A model generated the notes under the pieces. The model worked only from the letters and a program-made list of their open reading frames with translations. It was not told where the DNA came from and searched no databases. The position numbers were made by a program, and so were the translations under genes. A DNA stretch of 64,000 bases, taken from Heterotrichella gracilis (taxonomy: Eukaryota > Sar > Xanthophyceae > Tribonematales > Xanthonemataceae). Below are positions 1-12,323 of this stretch, piece after piece (position 1 is the stretch's first letter; each line of letters begins with the position of its first letter). The stretch covers positions 1 to 64,000 of the forward strand of contig JAULBX010002667.1 of NCBI GenBank assembly GCA_032358255.1. Direction: 5' to 3'.

Positions 1-77
1 GCCACAGCCACAGCCACAGCCACAGCCACAGCCACAGCCACAGCCACAGCCACAGCCACAGCCACAGCCACAGCCAC
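1..77. repeat. (GCCACA)n hexanucleotide microsatellite
   Basis: About twelve uninterrupted copies of a six-base unit open the window, ending just before CTAG at 77-80. Each unit contains CAG, so the tract offers many AG acceptors. It lies directly upstream of the first recognisable exon (from about 81) and is most simply the end of an intron. It could instead be coding (Ala-Thr, Pro-Gln or His-Ser dipeptides, depending on frame). The left end is cut by the window edge, so its true length is unknown. Confidence 0.9.
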
Positions 78-80
78 TAG

Positions 81-3000
81 CAGCACAGCAGTAACGCCCA
101 AGCTGATCAACCCCCAGGAGTGCTTCACTCAGTACCTGCTGGTTGCGCCTTGGCAGACGCTGACTGGGCATGGTGTGTGCGCCAGGGGATGTCGGCATTC
201 CGCTCCTATTATTTCTCCCCTGGCACCCCATGTGGGCCACCGCAGGAGGCCGCGTGTAGAAAGGCAGAGCGCAAGCTGAGGCGCCAGGTAGGGTTTACGG
301 TTCAGGGTTTTAGGTTGAAGGTCCAGGGTTTAGGGTTTAGGGCTCGTGGTATAAGGGCCACAGCAGGAACACGGAGGCGGAACTGAGGTGCCAGGTAGGG
401 TTCAGGTTTTAGGGTTTTGGGGTTTAGGGGCCACCAGCAGGAGGTGATTGCAGAAGGCCGGTACGGGAGAATATTATATAATATCCCATTGCTCACAGGG
501 GTCTGACATTCAGCGCACTGGGGGTGTCATAAATATCGTGGTGTTATTGGAAACCTCCTGACAGTGTCTCATTATGCCCTCCCCCTTGTTCTCAGGCCAA
601 GGGGCAGCAGAGGTCAAATCAGGCAGTGGCTGCGGCGCCACACCCCTTTGAACCACCGGTGGGTGCCCCTTTGTATCGGTGATTCTTCTGGAAAATGATG
701 GGTATTTGCATGTGCACCACACCCGGGGAATTCGCCAGTGAGTGCCCCCTACTATTGGTGAATTCAAGGGGAGATAGCGGGCGGGAACAGGGAATGAGCC
801 GCAGTGGACAAAACCAGTGCTTTTATGCAGTTGGGGACTAGCGCAGTGTGGGGATCGGGAATTCAGGAAATGTACGGATCGGAAAATCGTCGCCTGTTTG
901 GCCAGCGCACGTCTGTCTAGGCCGGCTAAGGAAGAAGAAGCAAGAAGAAGAAAGAAAGAAAGGGAACGCACAGAGGCGTAGTTAGGGGGCCACTGGCTCG
1001 CACCAGGGCACCACACCAGCCAGAACGGCTGGCCAGGGTTAGGCCTGAGGCCTCTTTTACATTAGCCAATGCCAGCAGGCATTGCGTGCACGAGGGTTTG
1101 GCGGAGGAAGGAGAATGGGAACGCACAAAGTCGGATTTGGGGGCAAGTGGCAAAACATTTATACATTATTTTCTAATTACTATTATTACTACTATTTTTG
1201 TTGGAATTTCATATTGTTGACTATTTATTATAATTTATTATTATTCACTATTACCCCGCAGGTGCACACCCCCAGCAGGCGCTTCCCAGGGGTGCAGACC
1301 ATCATCAACCAGACAGCAGCGGCATTCAAACAGGAGGGGGAGAGTGGCCAGGCTGCCCGAGATCGCATCGTGCAGTACTTAGCCAAACACCTGCTGGGCA
1401 CGGTGCGTGCAGGGTTTAGGGTTTAGGGTTTAGCCATCAACTGCTTGGCCAAACACCTGCTGGGCAGGGTGCGTGCAGGGTTTAGGGTGAGGGTGTAAGG
1501 GCTAGGGCTTAGGTGTAGCCATCCAGTATTTGGTTAAACACCAGTGTGCGTGGAAGTTCTGGGTGTAGGGTTTGGCGTAAGGGTTTAGGGCTTTCTGGCT
1601 AGGGTTTAGGGTTTGTAGCCATCAAATACTTGGCCAAACCGGTGGTTGGTTGGGTCACAGCTGGCAACAATTCTGTAAACAATAAATACTTAAAGCGTCA
1701 GGCAAAAAATTCTCTATTTTTTCTCCGGGGACCAGCACAATCTGAACCCCAAGTATAGGTTGGTTATTCCCCCTGAATTGTGGATACACCCCTTGGAACC
1801 AACCCATTGTCCCACCACCTTTTGGCGCACAATACTGCCCGCTCAGCGCGTCTGATACCCCCCTTGTACCCCCCCCCCTCTCACCTTGATCCCTCCCCTT
1901 TTGGCCGCAGGACCCCGCCAGTTTTGACCTGCAGCACGCCTTCGCCTCCCAGCTGGTTTCCTCCCCTGTACTGTGGATGCAACCCCTGCAACTGGTCCAG
2001 AATCAACTGAACGCCACTCAGGCCATTGCCCTAGCGGGCAGTGGGATTGCAACCACTGTGGTGTGGGTGCTGCACAACTCGCACCAAGGAGGTGCGGGTT
2101 TAGGGGTTAGGGTTTAGGAACTAGGGTTTGCAAAAAAACAAAGCATGTGCCTCCGGCAGTGGGAGCATTTTTGCCGTGGTGTGGTTGCAGCACAACTCGC
2201 ACCAAGGAGGTGCGCCCTTAGGTTTTAGGTGTAGGGACTAGGGTTTGCAAAAATCCTAAACATGTGCAGTGGGATTCCCCATTGGGCAGTGGGATCACAA
2301 CTCGCACCAAGGAGGTGCGCCTTAGAGGCCGCTCTAAACGTTTTGGGGTTTAGGGTGCTGGGTGAGGGATTAGGGTTGAAAACTGTATTTGCCACACTGC
2401 GTGTGTGGATGTCAAGGCGTACGCTGCTGCCCCAGATGTTTAGGATTCCAGGAAACTCCAGGCTTTAGGGTTCAGGATTTACATTTGAGGGTTGATAACG
2501 TACCCTTAAGTACAGCACGTGTCCCACTGCAGACTTGGATTTCCCGGCATACGCAGCTTCGTTCGCAAGCATTCTCAGCTTCTCACCCCACCCCGGCGCC
2601 CTTAAGCCCCTCTGGGAAAACGGCGGCATTAAAACCCTGGCCGCCATATTCCACGAGGGCTGCACTTTTGTGGGAGGCGAAATCGTGGCAGGGCAGTTTG
2701 ATGCTGCTGCGGACGAGATGATCCTGGGTTGGACCAAGATGTTTCAAAAGGTGGCGCGCTTGCTGGATGCATGCACCACCATAGGTGAGCCAGGACCCTA
2801 GGGTTTCGGAATGCAAGCCAGGGCTGCAAACCGTAGTGTTTTGCATACAAATTTGAGCGTTTTTTGGGGTTGTCAACTGCTTTGGAGGAGCAGATCCTGG
2901 GGTGGACCAATATGTTTTGCACGGTGGCGCGTTCAATTCACATGCCCGAAACCCTTGCAGCATGAAAATGTACCCTTACTTTTTGGGCCATTTGCAACTG

Positions 3001-6000
3001 CGATAATCCGTTACGGCAAAGACATGTCATTATGTGTCTTTGCAGGCGATTGGAATGGTATGCAGTGGGAGGATAACGAGTGGGCGCAAAGGCCAGAAGA
3101 CAGGGGCTTGCTCAAGATGTATGTGAACAAGGCAGTCAGGGAGGATACGCACTGCAGGAGGGTGTGCAGGTGGGGACTAGGGTTTAGGGTTTTAGGGTTT
3201 TAGAGTTTAGGGCTGCTTCAACCTGATTGTTAAGCAGGCAGTCAGCGCGGGCACGCACTGCAGGAGGTATTAGATGGGGGTTAGGGTTTATAGACGAGGG
3301 TTTAGGGACTAGGGTTAGGGCAGCTTTAGCCCGAAAGTGAAGAGAGCAGTCGAGGAGGACTCGCACTGCAAGAGGGTTTGCAAATGAGGGTTAGGGTCTA
3401 GGGACTAGGGTTTGGGGTTTGGGTTTTGGGCATTTTTGTCCACCCTTACAGATCCTGTTAGGGTTTTCCTCACTGCGCCACCGACCATGCACACCCTTTT
3501 CAAACCTTGCGAGACTGCACCACATGCATCACAGGAGAGGCTTGTTTGCGCATGGAAGGGGCTTAATCCACCCTTCATGATGGCAACTTGAAAATCTAGA
3601 CCCTAGCGCGGTGCCCCTTCTGGACCCTAGTGTGACGGCTCCACAAACCCTAGACCCTAGCTGTGCCCCCCACACTGCAGGTTTTTCATGCAGCAGGGGG
3701 TGTACGCCACATGCGTGCGCTACATCATGTGGATGACCGCCCCCGGCAACCCCCTCACCGCCCGCCTGGCAGTCCTCCCCCTACCCTCCGCCAGGTGGCG
3801 GGAGCCCCCCATCGCCCCCATACTGGGCATGCTGCGCCGCCTGGCCATACTGCTCCCCGAGGAGGCACGGGGCCTGTTTGACACCTACCCACATTTTCTT
3901 ACATGCATCCTGCGCCTGCGCACTTTTGCGGGGAGCCACCCCGGCATCTACGCCAGTGCGGATGGCTTTTTGTCGGAGGTGGTGGGGGTTGGTGTGGTCC
4001 CCAGCTGGTTGCTGATGCAGCACCCGGATGCAATCAAGTTCATGATGCGCCCAGGTGGCGAGGGCCAGGGGGAGCAACAGGCTGGCGCAAGGTACCGCAC
4101 GTCCACTTGTAAAGCAGTGGAAACAAATATGTTATGTGGGATTTCTGCACATTTTGTAAATGTATGAGGATGCAATCAATTTTTAATGTGCCCGGGCGGC
4201 GGAGGACAGGGGGAGCAACAGGCTGGCGCAAGGTACCGTACATCGACTTTCTACTTATTCTGGAGGCATACCCAGACATGCTAACCTGGCTTCGAAGCTG
4301 GAAAGCAGATACTTACTTACTTACTTACCTATTCTGGATCTGTTGTATGTCTGGCAAGATGGATAGCACCCGCAACATCTACCCAAACTTACAAACTAGG
4401 TGTAGATAATAAAAAGAACAAAAAAACGTCCTTACTTACACATACCGATACAGCCAGAGTATCAGTGGACACTGTGATGGCAGGTATGGATCACAATCCC
4501 CCTCCTCGCAGGTTGAGTGCAATGCAGACCATCGCCGCAGTGGCCAACAGCGGTGCCCAGCACTATGTGTGCGGGGTGGACTCGCTGGTGGCGTTTGCAG
4601 GCCATGCGCTGGAAAATGACATCATCCCCTGGCTCATCCGCCAAATGCTCGTCACCCTGGGAGGTGAGCGGCGGCGGCTGGGGATGGGGATGGTAGAGCT
4701 GGGATCATGTTTTAATTGCATTTTGTGGAGGTATTGTTGCATGAGATGGAAGGCTTGTGCTTTTCCTGTGAGCAATTACTTTGTTCATGGCCAATGGATG
4801 TCCAGCTAGCGCCATTGCCATTCCATGCGTCTAGGATCGAGACCCCAACACATCTAGAGTGGCATCTGCAGCAAAATGTACGTCAATGTCTTTGTCTATC
4901 ACACACATACACGCACACTCTCTCTCTCTGAGGGTTGCCAGCTGTCGCTTTCCCCACAGCCGCCAAAGGGAACACCAAGCCTCTCAGCCGTACCCTCCCT
5001 CACTCTGTGCCTGCCTAAACCCTAAACCCTAAACATGAAAGCAGTCTTGCTTAACCGATGCCCGCCTACTGTAGATGCGTGAATTATATCCTATTTTATT
5101 CCGCTACTATTCTATTCCACTGCAGATGCTGTGACTGCGCCGGAGTCCTCATATGGCGAGATAGTGCTGATGACCCTCCTCCAGATGTACGAAGCAGGGC
5201 AAGTCGAGGAGGACGAGATGGAGGTGCGTGGAAACCCTAGGGCTAGGGTTTTAGGGTTTAGGGGATGTAATGGAGGTGGGTGGAAACCCTGACGCTAGGG
5301 TTTGAAGGGTTAAGGTCTTTAGATGTACGTTGAATGTGGCAGGTTCAAAGACTGTGAATCACCAGGCCCACTACATGGAGCTTGTGACCAAGCACAGGGA
5401 TTAGGATTTGGGATTAGGGTTTGGGGTTTAGGGTTTAGGGGTGGAGACAGGGAGACTCCTCTTGAATGCATTTTGTCTCCTCTTGGATGTAATCTTCCTC
5501 CCTTGAATGTAATTTTCCTCTCTTGAATGTAATGCCTCCCCTTGTTGCGCAGCGCCAGGTCAGCCTCCCCTTGTGCACCCTGCTGCACGACCTCCCCTCG
5601 GACGCAAAAATCTCCCATCAAATGCAATGTGTACCCCTTGCGTGAAATATTCCCCCCTTTGTATTGTGCAGCGCCGGGTCATCCTCCCCTTGTGCCTTCA
5701 GCTGCACGACCTCCCCTGTGATGCAACCCCCTCCCCTTGGCTCAGCCTGAGGTCCTGCCAGCTGTACACCCTGCGGGATGCGCTCATTGCCTGCGGGAGC
5801 GACATCTACCCGCAGCCGCCCTACCCACAAATCAAGGTACTACCTCCGATGCCAAATTCAGCACTGGCAGTACTGCGGTGTACATCTGCAGGTGATTGGT
5901 TGGTCAATCACATGCATTCCGGCTAAATAGCTGGTTTAGCAACCAGTCTTGCACATGCAGCGCCACGCAGTCCTGTGCTGATCATATCATCTATTGATCT

Positions 6001-9000
6001 TGCGCAACTTGGGGTCCTGCCAAAGTCAGGTGTGCAAATACACCAGTCATAAATCCCTCACTCGATCAGGACTGGTGACCCCCTTGATAAGTCCCTTCAC
6101 TTGACACTCCCTGCCCCTGATAAAGCCCCCTTTTGACTTTCTCTCAATCCTCCTTGTTACTGATGACACCCCCTTGACCCTTTCTCGTGTTGATCTTCCA
6201 ATTGAAACCCTAAGCCCTAAACCTTAAACCCTAAACCCTCCCCCGCTTTCCAGGCCCGCAACACCCCTTTCACCCGCATGCTGTACCGCTGCGCCTACCC
6301 CCATACCCTGGCCAAGATACCCTCCACCCACCCCTTCTACAGCGCTGGAGCAGCACTGCTGTGCCAGCTGTTGTGCTGGGCTGATGATGCGCTGTGCTTC
6401 AGGATGTACCACGATACAGATGTGGTGGAGGAGGTGTACAGGTGGGGAAGAACTCTGTTGGAAACCCTAGTGGGAACCCTAGTGAAAACCCTAGTGTGCG
6501 CCGGGCTGCAGCACAGCATGGACGTGGCAGAGGAGGTGTATAGGTCTGTACACCTCCTCGAAACCCTAGTGGAAACCCTAGTGGAAACCCTGGCGCAAAC
6601 CTTCAGGAATGGCCACATTCTGCGACCTGCTTGCTAGACACAACAAATGCAAGTATGTCTATCAAATGTAGAATATCCCGGTCTATGGCAAAAAAATTAA
6701 AATGTGAATTGCTGCCACATGCATTTGCCACTTTGGAGTTACACCCCTATTTGCTAGCGTACTGAGACTTGTTTCCGTTCTGATGCCCTCTCTGGTGTGG
6801 TCCCCAGGTCGGTGTTGGGAAGTCCAGCCAGCGAGTGGGGTGTGGTGGCTCAGCTGTGGGAGCAGCTGCGGTGCCTGTGCTGTAGGGCGCTGAAGATGAC
6901 GGAAGGTGCTGCATTTAGGGGTTAGGGGTAGGGTTCTTAGGGTGTAGGGTTTGCCGATAGGGTAACATAGTACAAGGTTTACAAGAAAATGTGGTTGACA
7001 GTCACATTGAGGGAGTAATGGGACAAGAATAGGTAGATGCACCGATCACTATCGTTTTGTGGGCAGACTAGGAACAAACCATAATCGCCATGCAGGGTCT
7101 CTAGACTAGGGGCCCATTTCCAATGATTGTGATCCGTGTCATTAGCCTAGAATAGTTGTCTTTCAAAATGAGGTTCAATATGGAATGACCATATGTGGAT
7201 AGCCCATGTATCAAGGGTTTAGGAAATGCTATTCATAATATGGATGACTTTTGGATAAGGGCCATAGGTGGGGTTGAGCATTATCCCTGTGGCATGCAGA
7301 CCAGGCCCAGGTGTGGCATATGTGCCTGTGAATTTGACTGTAACTGTAATCATGATTTGTAAATAATTATAATGCAATTGCTAGATTGGCATCCCTGTGG
7401 CATGCAGACCAGTCCAAGGCATGGCGCCTGTGCACCCTCATCGACCCCAGCCTCCCCCCCGACACCATCCAGTTTGATCGCTCCCTGGTCAAGTGCAGGG
7501 TGTCGCAGGAGCTGGCGTGGAAGGTGGGGTCAAGGGTTTAGGGTTGAAGATGTAGGGTATTGGTCTTATCGCACCCTGGGCAAGTGCAGGGTGTCGCAGG
7601 AGCTGGCGTGGAAGGTAGGGTCTAGGGTTCAGGTTGGTTGCCTTCCAGTTAGAAAACCAGTGTGCTACAGGAGTTGACGTAAAAGGTAGGGTATAGGGTT
7701 GAGGGTGTAGGGTGTAGGGTGTAGGGTTTAAGGTTTACCGGTCCCAGGTAAAGCGCAGGGTGCCGCAGAGCTGGCGTGGAAGGTAGGGCGCGGAGAAGGG
7801 AAAGGGGAGGTGACGCGCGAGATTAAGGGTTTAGGGTTTAGGGTTTAAAATTAAGGGTTCAGAGAGCACAGGCGCTAGCCAAGAGTGCTTTCAGAGCCCC
7901 AACCAGGTGTGCGGCGCATACATGTGTGGTTGGCCAACGTGCGGTACCGTGAGACACTTGTTTTCCAAAAACAGATGATAATGATTTCCCAGCTAGATGG
8001 AAATTTTGATGGTGACTGTTGTTAAATTCGTGATATTGAACTCACTGACGCGTCCTCTTGCATACCACAGCTTGACCCCCCTTCAACCCCCCACCCCTCC
8101 CCAGGCGCACCTGGTGCACCGCGCTCTCCCAGACATAGCCGCCAGCCAGGGCGCCCTCAATAGCAGAACAATCTTTACCTTATATGATGAAGCAACTGGA
8201 GCTGCGGTCCCCGCCACCCCAAGCCAGGTGACAGAAAAACCCTACACCCTAGAATGTGGAGCGTGGCAAACCCGAAGCCTGCCCAATGGTCGTGCGGTGT
8301 AACAGATCAGCCACTCTCTTTTGCTGATTCTCAGAGCTGTCTTGTTTCTTACAAACCCTAACTAGGGCCCCAGTGCTGCAGCTGGTAGAGATTGCGGATC
8401 GTCCCCAGAATGGGCCCGGCCCGGGTGGGGACTACATTGAAAAACTGAACGGGGATAATGGCGTAATGGTGGCGATGCACTGGGTAGGGTATGCCGCTGC
8501 GCCCCAAACCCTAAGGGTCTTGGCGGCCAAGCTGGAGGAGGTGATGGCCAGAGGGAGGACAGTGGAACAGGTGAGGGGGATGGGATTCGGGGTTAGGATT
8601 TAGAAAAACCTGCAGGGTTATGGCAGCCAAGCTGGAGGAGCTGGTGGCTAGTGGGAGGACATTGGATCAGGTGGGGCGTGTGGGATTACGGATAAGGGCG
8701 TTGGGAGAAACCTGCAGGCCGGGCAGCAACATGCACTGCAAGCTGCCAGATGCTTACCAGATGCGCACTCATGTCCATGGCTCGGAACAGACTCTGAAAC
8801 CTACAGCTAGGGTACAGGTTCAAGCACATGGGCCTCCATGCAACAGCGCGTGGTGTGCAGGCCAGGGAGGAGCTGGTGCTTCTCCTCCCCACACACAGCT
8901 CGATAGCGTCAGTCACCTTGCCGGAGGTGCTGGGTTCTTACCAGCTGCTGGCCGACAGGCACCCCCCCAATGAGCCTGTGTCTCGGGACCAGCACACGTT

Positions 9001-10099
9001 TGTGGAGCTGGTGAGGACAGCACGGGAGGATGGCCTGCCCGCTCCCAGGTAGGGTGTGTTTAGGGTTTTAGGGTTTAGGGTTGCTGAGGATGGCTCTGTG
9101 GAGTGGCCTGCTTGCTCCCAGGTAGGTTGGGCTTGGAATTGAGTAGGGTAGCATGTATATATGTAAGTACCGATGCCGCACATGTTTCAATATGATCCGA
9201 TGATCTATTAGACTGATGTATTTACTTGTCATTTGTGTGTTCACAGGCAGACAGGCGGGGGTGACATTGGGCTGCTGTACACCGCACCTGATGCTGCAAG
9301 GGGGGGCAGGGTGCACGTGAATTCATCGCTCCGATCGCCACACACTCGCCGGCTGTGAGCGTGGCAGCGGAAAGCAAAGGGGAGGAAACACTTGGAGACA
9401 GCAGTGTCCAAGGGGTTTCCAGTTCTGGTACTCGAACCCCTAGTATGGCAGGGGGTGGGGTGGGGGGTGAGGAGGGGTGGGTGGGGGCAGGTGGGAGTGT
9501 CAAGGGGAAGAAGAGGAGGGGCGGGTGCACCATGTGCGGCGCAGGGGCCGACGCTTCGGAAGCGGGCGTGTCGCTGCGCAAATGCAGGTAAGTACAGCAG
9601 GGGGTGGGGTGGGTGGGGATTGGGTGAGGTGACGCTGCTAGAGGGGCCGGTGGGGAGTGGGGGGAGTCACTAGTTGGGGAGCGGGGAGTCACCAGCAGCA
9701 ATGGGTGCAGAAGGAGGAGTGGGGTTATTGTCTACGCATTTATTGTTCATGATTGTTTACTGCAACATCCATTGCTAATATGAACACTCTGCTTTCAATC
9801 AAATCCATCGCCAAAATGGCAATGCTGTTTTTCCTATACAAAATCCATCGATATATACCATCTGGTAATGCTCCTCTTTCCATCAATTTTGCAGGTGCCA
9901 ACAAGAGGTGCGCTACTGTGGGAAGCGCTGCCAGGAGGTGCACTGGAAGAAGGTGCACCGGCGGGACTGCGACTTCAAGCGCAAGGGTGGGAGCGGGCAG
10001 GGGGGTGCAGCAGGGTCGGGGCAGGAGAGGGAGTCAGCAGCTGGTGGCGAGGTCGATGGTCGGCTTGCTGGGAAGCTGGGGGAACTGTCCGTTTCCTAG
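81..10099 (+). CDS. Large multi-exon protein with C-terminal MYND zinc finger (5' partial)
   Basis: At least 17 exons chain in one reading phase: about 81-287, 1262-1402, 1911-2091, 2533-2784, 3046-3161, 3694-4091, 4512-4663, 5126-5223, 5672-5836, 6254-6441, 6808-6905, 7408-7523, 8105-8227, 8382-8570, 8861-9048, 9247-about 9587 and 9895-10099. The last two build a MYND finger: CTMC, then KCRC, RYCGKRC and a final H-x3-C, ending in a Gly-rich tail and TAG. MYND fingers bind proline-rich peptides in partner proteins. The roughly 800 upstream residues are mostly helical-looking and match no family I recognise. The initiator lies left of the window. The exon at 3694 uses the AG at 3692-3693, because the earlier AG breaks phase. 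Within the exon from 9247, frame is lost between a G run at 9300-9306 and the finger, so an indel or unseen small intron lies there. Most introns carry copies of their own exon ends. Confidence 0.75.
1403..1640 (+). repeat. Tandem copies of an exon 3' end with splice donor
   Basis: The exon ending at 1402 closes with the bases coding AKHLLGT and the donor GTGCGTG. Near-copies of that junction recur downstream at about 1440-1475, 1525-1555 and 1620-1650, increasingly diverged. They are separated by TTTAGGG-rich spacers. Only the first copy is needed for the reading frame, so the others are intronic duplicates or alternative donors. Confidence 0.8.
2075..2325 (+). repeat. Triplicated exon 3' end (HNSHQG donor junction)
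   Basis: The sequence coding HNSHQG followed by GGTGCG occurs at the real exon end (to 2091), again at about 2190-2217, and again in shorter form near 2297-2321. Spacers hold TTTAGGG-like bases. All three copies keep a GT, so alternative donor use is possible. Confidence 0.8.
4311..4328. repeat. (CTTA)n tetranucleotide microsatellite
   Basis: About four copies of a CTTA unit sit in the intron between the exons ending at 4091 and starting at 4512 of the first MYND gene. It is a simple intronic microsatellite with no evident function. Confidence 0.7.
7490..7800 (+). repeat. Four copies of a KCRVSQELAWK donor junction
   Basis: The exon end coding KCRVSQELAWK (to 7523) is repeated with an identical coding portion at about 7580-7615, then in decayed form at about 7663-7690 and 7748-7786. 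Each is followed by a GT donor and most by a TTTAGGG/GTAGGG tract. The second copy is essentially unmutated, so it is either recent or functional. Confidence 0.85.
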
Positions 10100-12323
10100 G
10101 GCGTAGGGTGAAAGGTTTAGGGTTTAGAGTTTAAGGACCGGCGGGCACCCGAGACCAAATTGGTTATTGAGAGGGATGGGTGGGCGTAGGGACTTAAGAC
10201 TGCGTGCCGGCGGGTATACTTGCAGTCTAAATCTTTGATATATTAGTTCACCCCTGGTGCCTTTCCATGGGCCACTGTGACAAACAGTCCATGGTAGACC
10301 CTACGATTGGTTGTCAGTAGGATGGGCATTTCCACGTTGTCGTCAGTAGGATGAGCATTCTTGACAATGTGTAGTAGGAGCTGCAGCACAAGAGCGCTCT
10401 GACGTTTCCCTCCCCCCAGGGAGGCACTTTGACATCCCCCGTGGGCACGCACAGGGGGAGCAATCAATAGCCAATAATCAATGGGGTAGGAGGGCGTTTG
10501 AGCACGCATATGGACCTGTACTATGACCATGTATTTTCAGAGGGCAGACAGCAATTGTACCGAGGAATTTTGATGCACATGCTTGTCAAAAAAACAATTA
10601 ATCAAAGGTTTAGGGTGTAGGGTCAACTGTGGTTCCGTCTCTTTTGCATGCAGCGCTTCTTGATGGGCAACAGCTAGTGGGTCAAATACTTGTTAAATAG
10701 GCCGCTTCCTGAGTCAGACAGTATTTATCCTTTGCTAGATGTGCACATCCTTTGACAATAGGCATCTCAGAGGAGCGCATTTTGGAGGTGTGTACATAGG
10801 TATTTTATTGCATTGGATCCTTTTGTTGTAAATTACATCTAATGATTCAACTGCAAGTATGTACTGCCAGTGGCATGGCTTGGAAACATTGGGGTTACAA
10901 GGCTTGAAAGACTGCAAGGTTTATTCCTGTGCCAGTCAAAGCATGTCAGAAACTCAGACCATGCATGGGTGACTGTCCTGGATTCAACAAACCCTACGGT
11001 AGGGTAAACATTGCGTTACATTCATTCATTTCGGAAAGTCCAATGATCGACACTTAACCCGCCAGAAAGGCACAAAGTCTTGCTACCGTAGCGTTGGTAT
11101 ATATGATTGCCACATAGGACATGTTTTCTAAGGCACAGCGTCTTGTTCGCCATGCATTAGCGTGGTGTGTGCCTCCTTTGACAGGGGTTTCACGTTTCAA
11201 GACAACAGGCTTGGAGAAGGCGGCTCAGGTGTGCGTCGTATAAGGTTTTTCCATATGCATATCTCTTGAATGCGTGCTAGCTGTGCAGTGTGGCACATGT
11301 AGACATCATAATGACGAGCTATGAGACTCAGTATCCGGGGTTGTACTATCCAGGTCTTGTTTTTGTTGATACTATCTATTAGACTGAACTGCACAGTCCC
11401 AATGGCTTTGTGCTATGTTGCAGTGCACCACACCATGGTATTTCTAGGATCTGTTTATATATTTCGAATGTGCCTTCCACTCTTACTGTAACTTGGATCA
11501 CATACTGTGGAGCACAGTTGCATTGCCAATGAGGCTACTCAGTTGCAGCTTGCAGCTACTGTCACGGTGCTCGTGCTGAGGTATGACACTGCGTGACACC
11601 CTCAGCCGCACATTTCGGTCACCTAACTCTGTGTCCACTGCAGGCAACCTGAGGGGTCACTGAGCAGCAGCTCGACGCCTTTGTAAACTTTGTTCCAATT
11701 CTTCAACTGACCACAAACGCCAGTTGTGCAAGCACACCCCAGCCACACACCCAACATGTACTCCAGGACAGGCACAAGCTCCATGCAGACTGGCCAGGTC
11801 CCTTCCAACACCTGTGTGACTGGCACATCGGTTGAGGTCTTGGATGGAATTGAGTGTGGTTTGTCAAAGGCGTTAGAGGTGAGACTTATTACAGTCCCAA
11901 TCCTAAAACTTAGTTCTGAACCCTAATGTAGTTCCCTGCTGAGAGGGTGGACAGGATCACGTGCAGGATGCCGAAGATGGGGAGGCAAGACACCTTAGGC
12001 CCTGTTACTTTGACCCACATATCCCTGAACCCTATACCCTTATCCTGTGCTGAGGTGATGTTAGACCCGGTCCCAAGTGCAGGTACCAAGTGCAGGTGCC
12101 AAAGGCGCTCAAAATGAGACATCCTGAGCCCTGTAGCTTGATCTCAAACCCTTAACCATGGGCTCTAGGTGCACCAGGCTTGCGCTGCAACTCTGGCACT
12201 GATGTCTGTACATGCATGTTTACAGGATCCTTTGAACTGAGGAAGCTTTTCTGTCTGAGAAGAAATCTCCACTTGTGTATACAACGTACATGTACCAAAG
12301 CCCTCGCATCCCCTTGCATGCAG
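10100..12323. other. Region between the two MYND genes, no firm gene
   Basis: This 2.2 kb stretch has lower GC than its surroundings and short frames in all phases. A fragment at about 11650-11880 on the plus strand looks weakly coding and ends at a GTGAG donor, but it needs a frame change in the middle. It could be a 5' exon of the next gene. One telomere-like tract (about 10103-10130) sits just after the first gene's stop. I see no promoter motif, RNA gene or mobile element I can support. Confidence 0.4.

Noticed and set aside
9222-9701. Pro/Ser-rich minus-strand frame opposite the MYND finger
   Set aside because: Composition mirrors the G-rich plus strand, and the plus strand has the zinc-finger cysteines.
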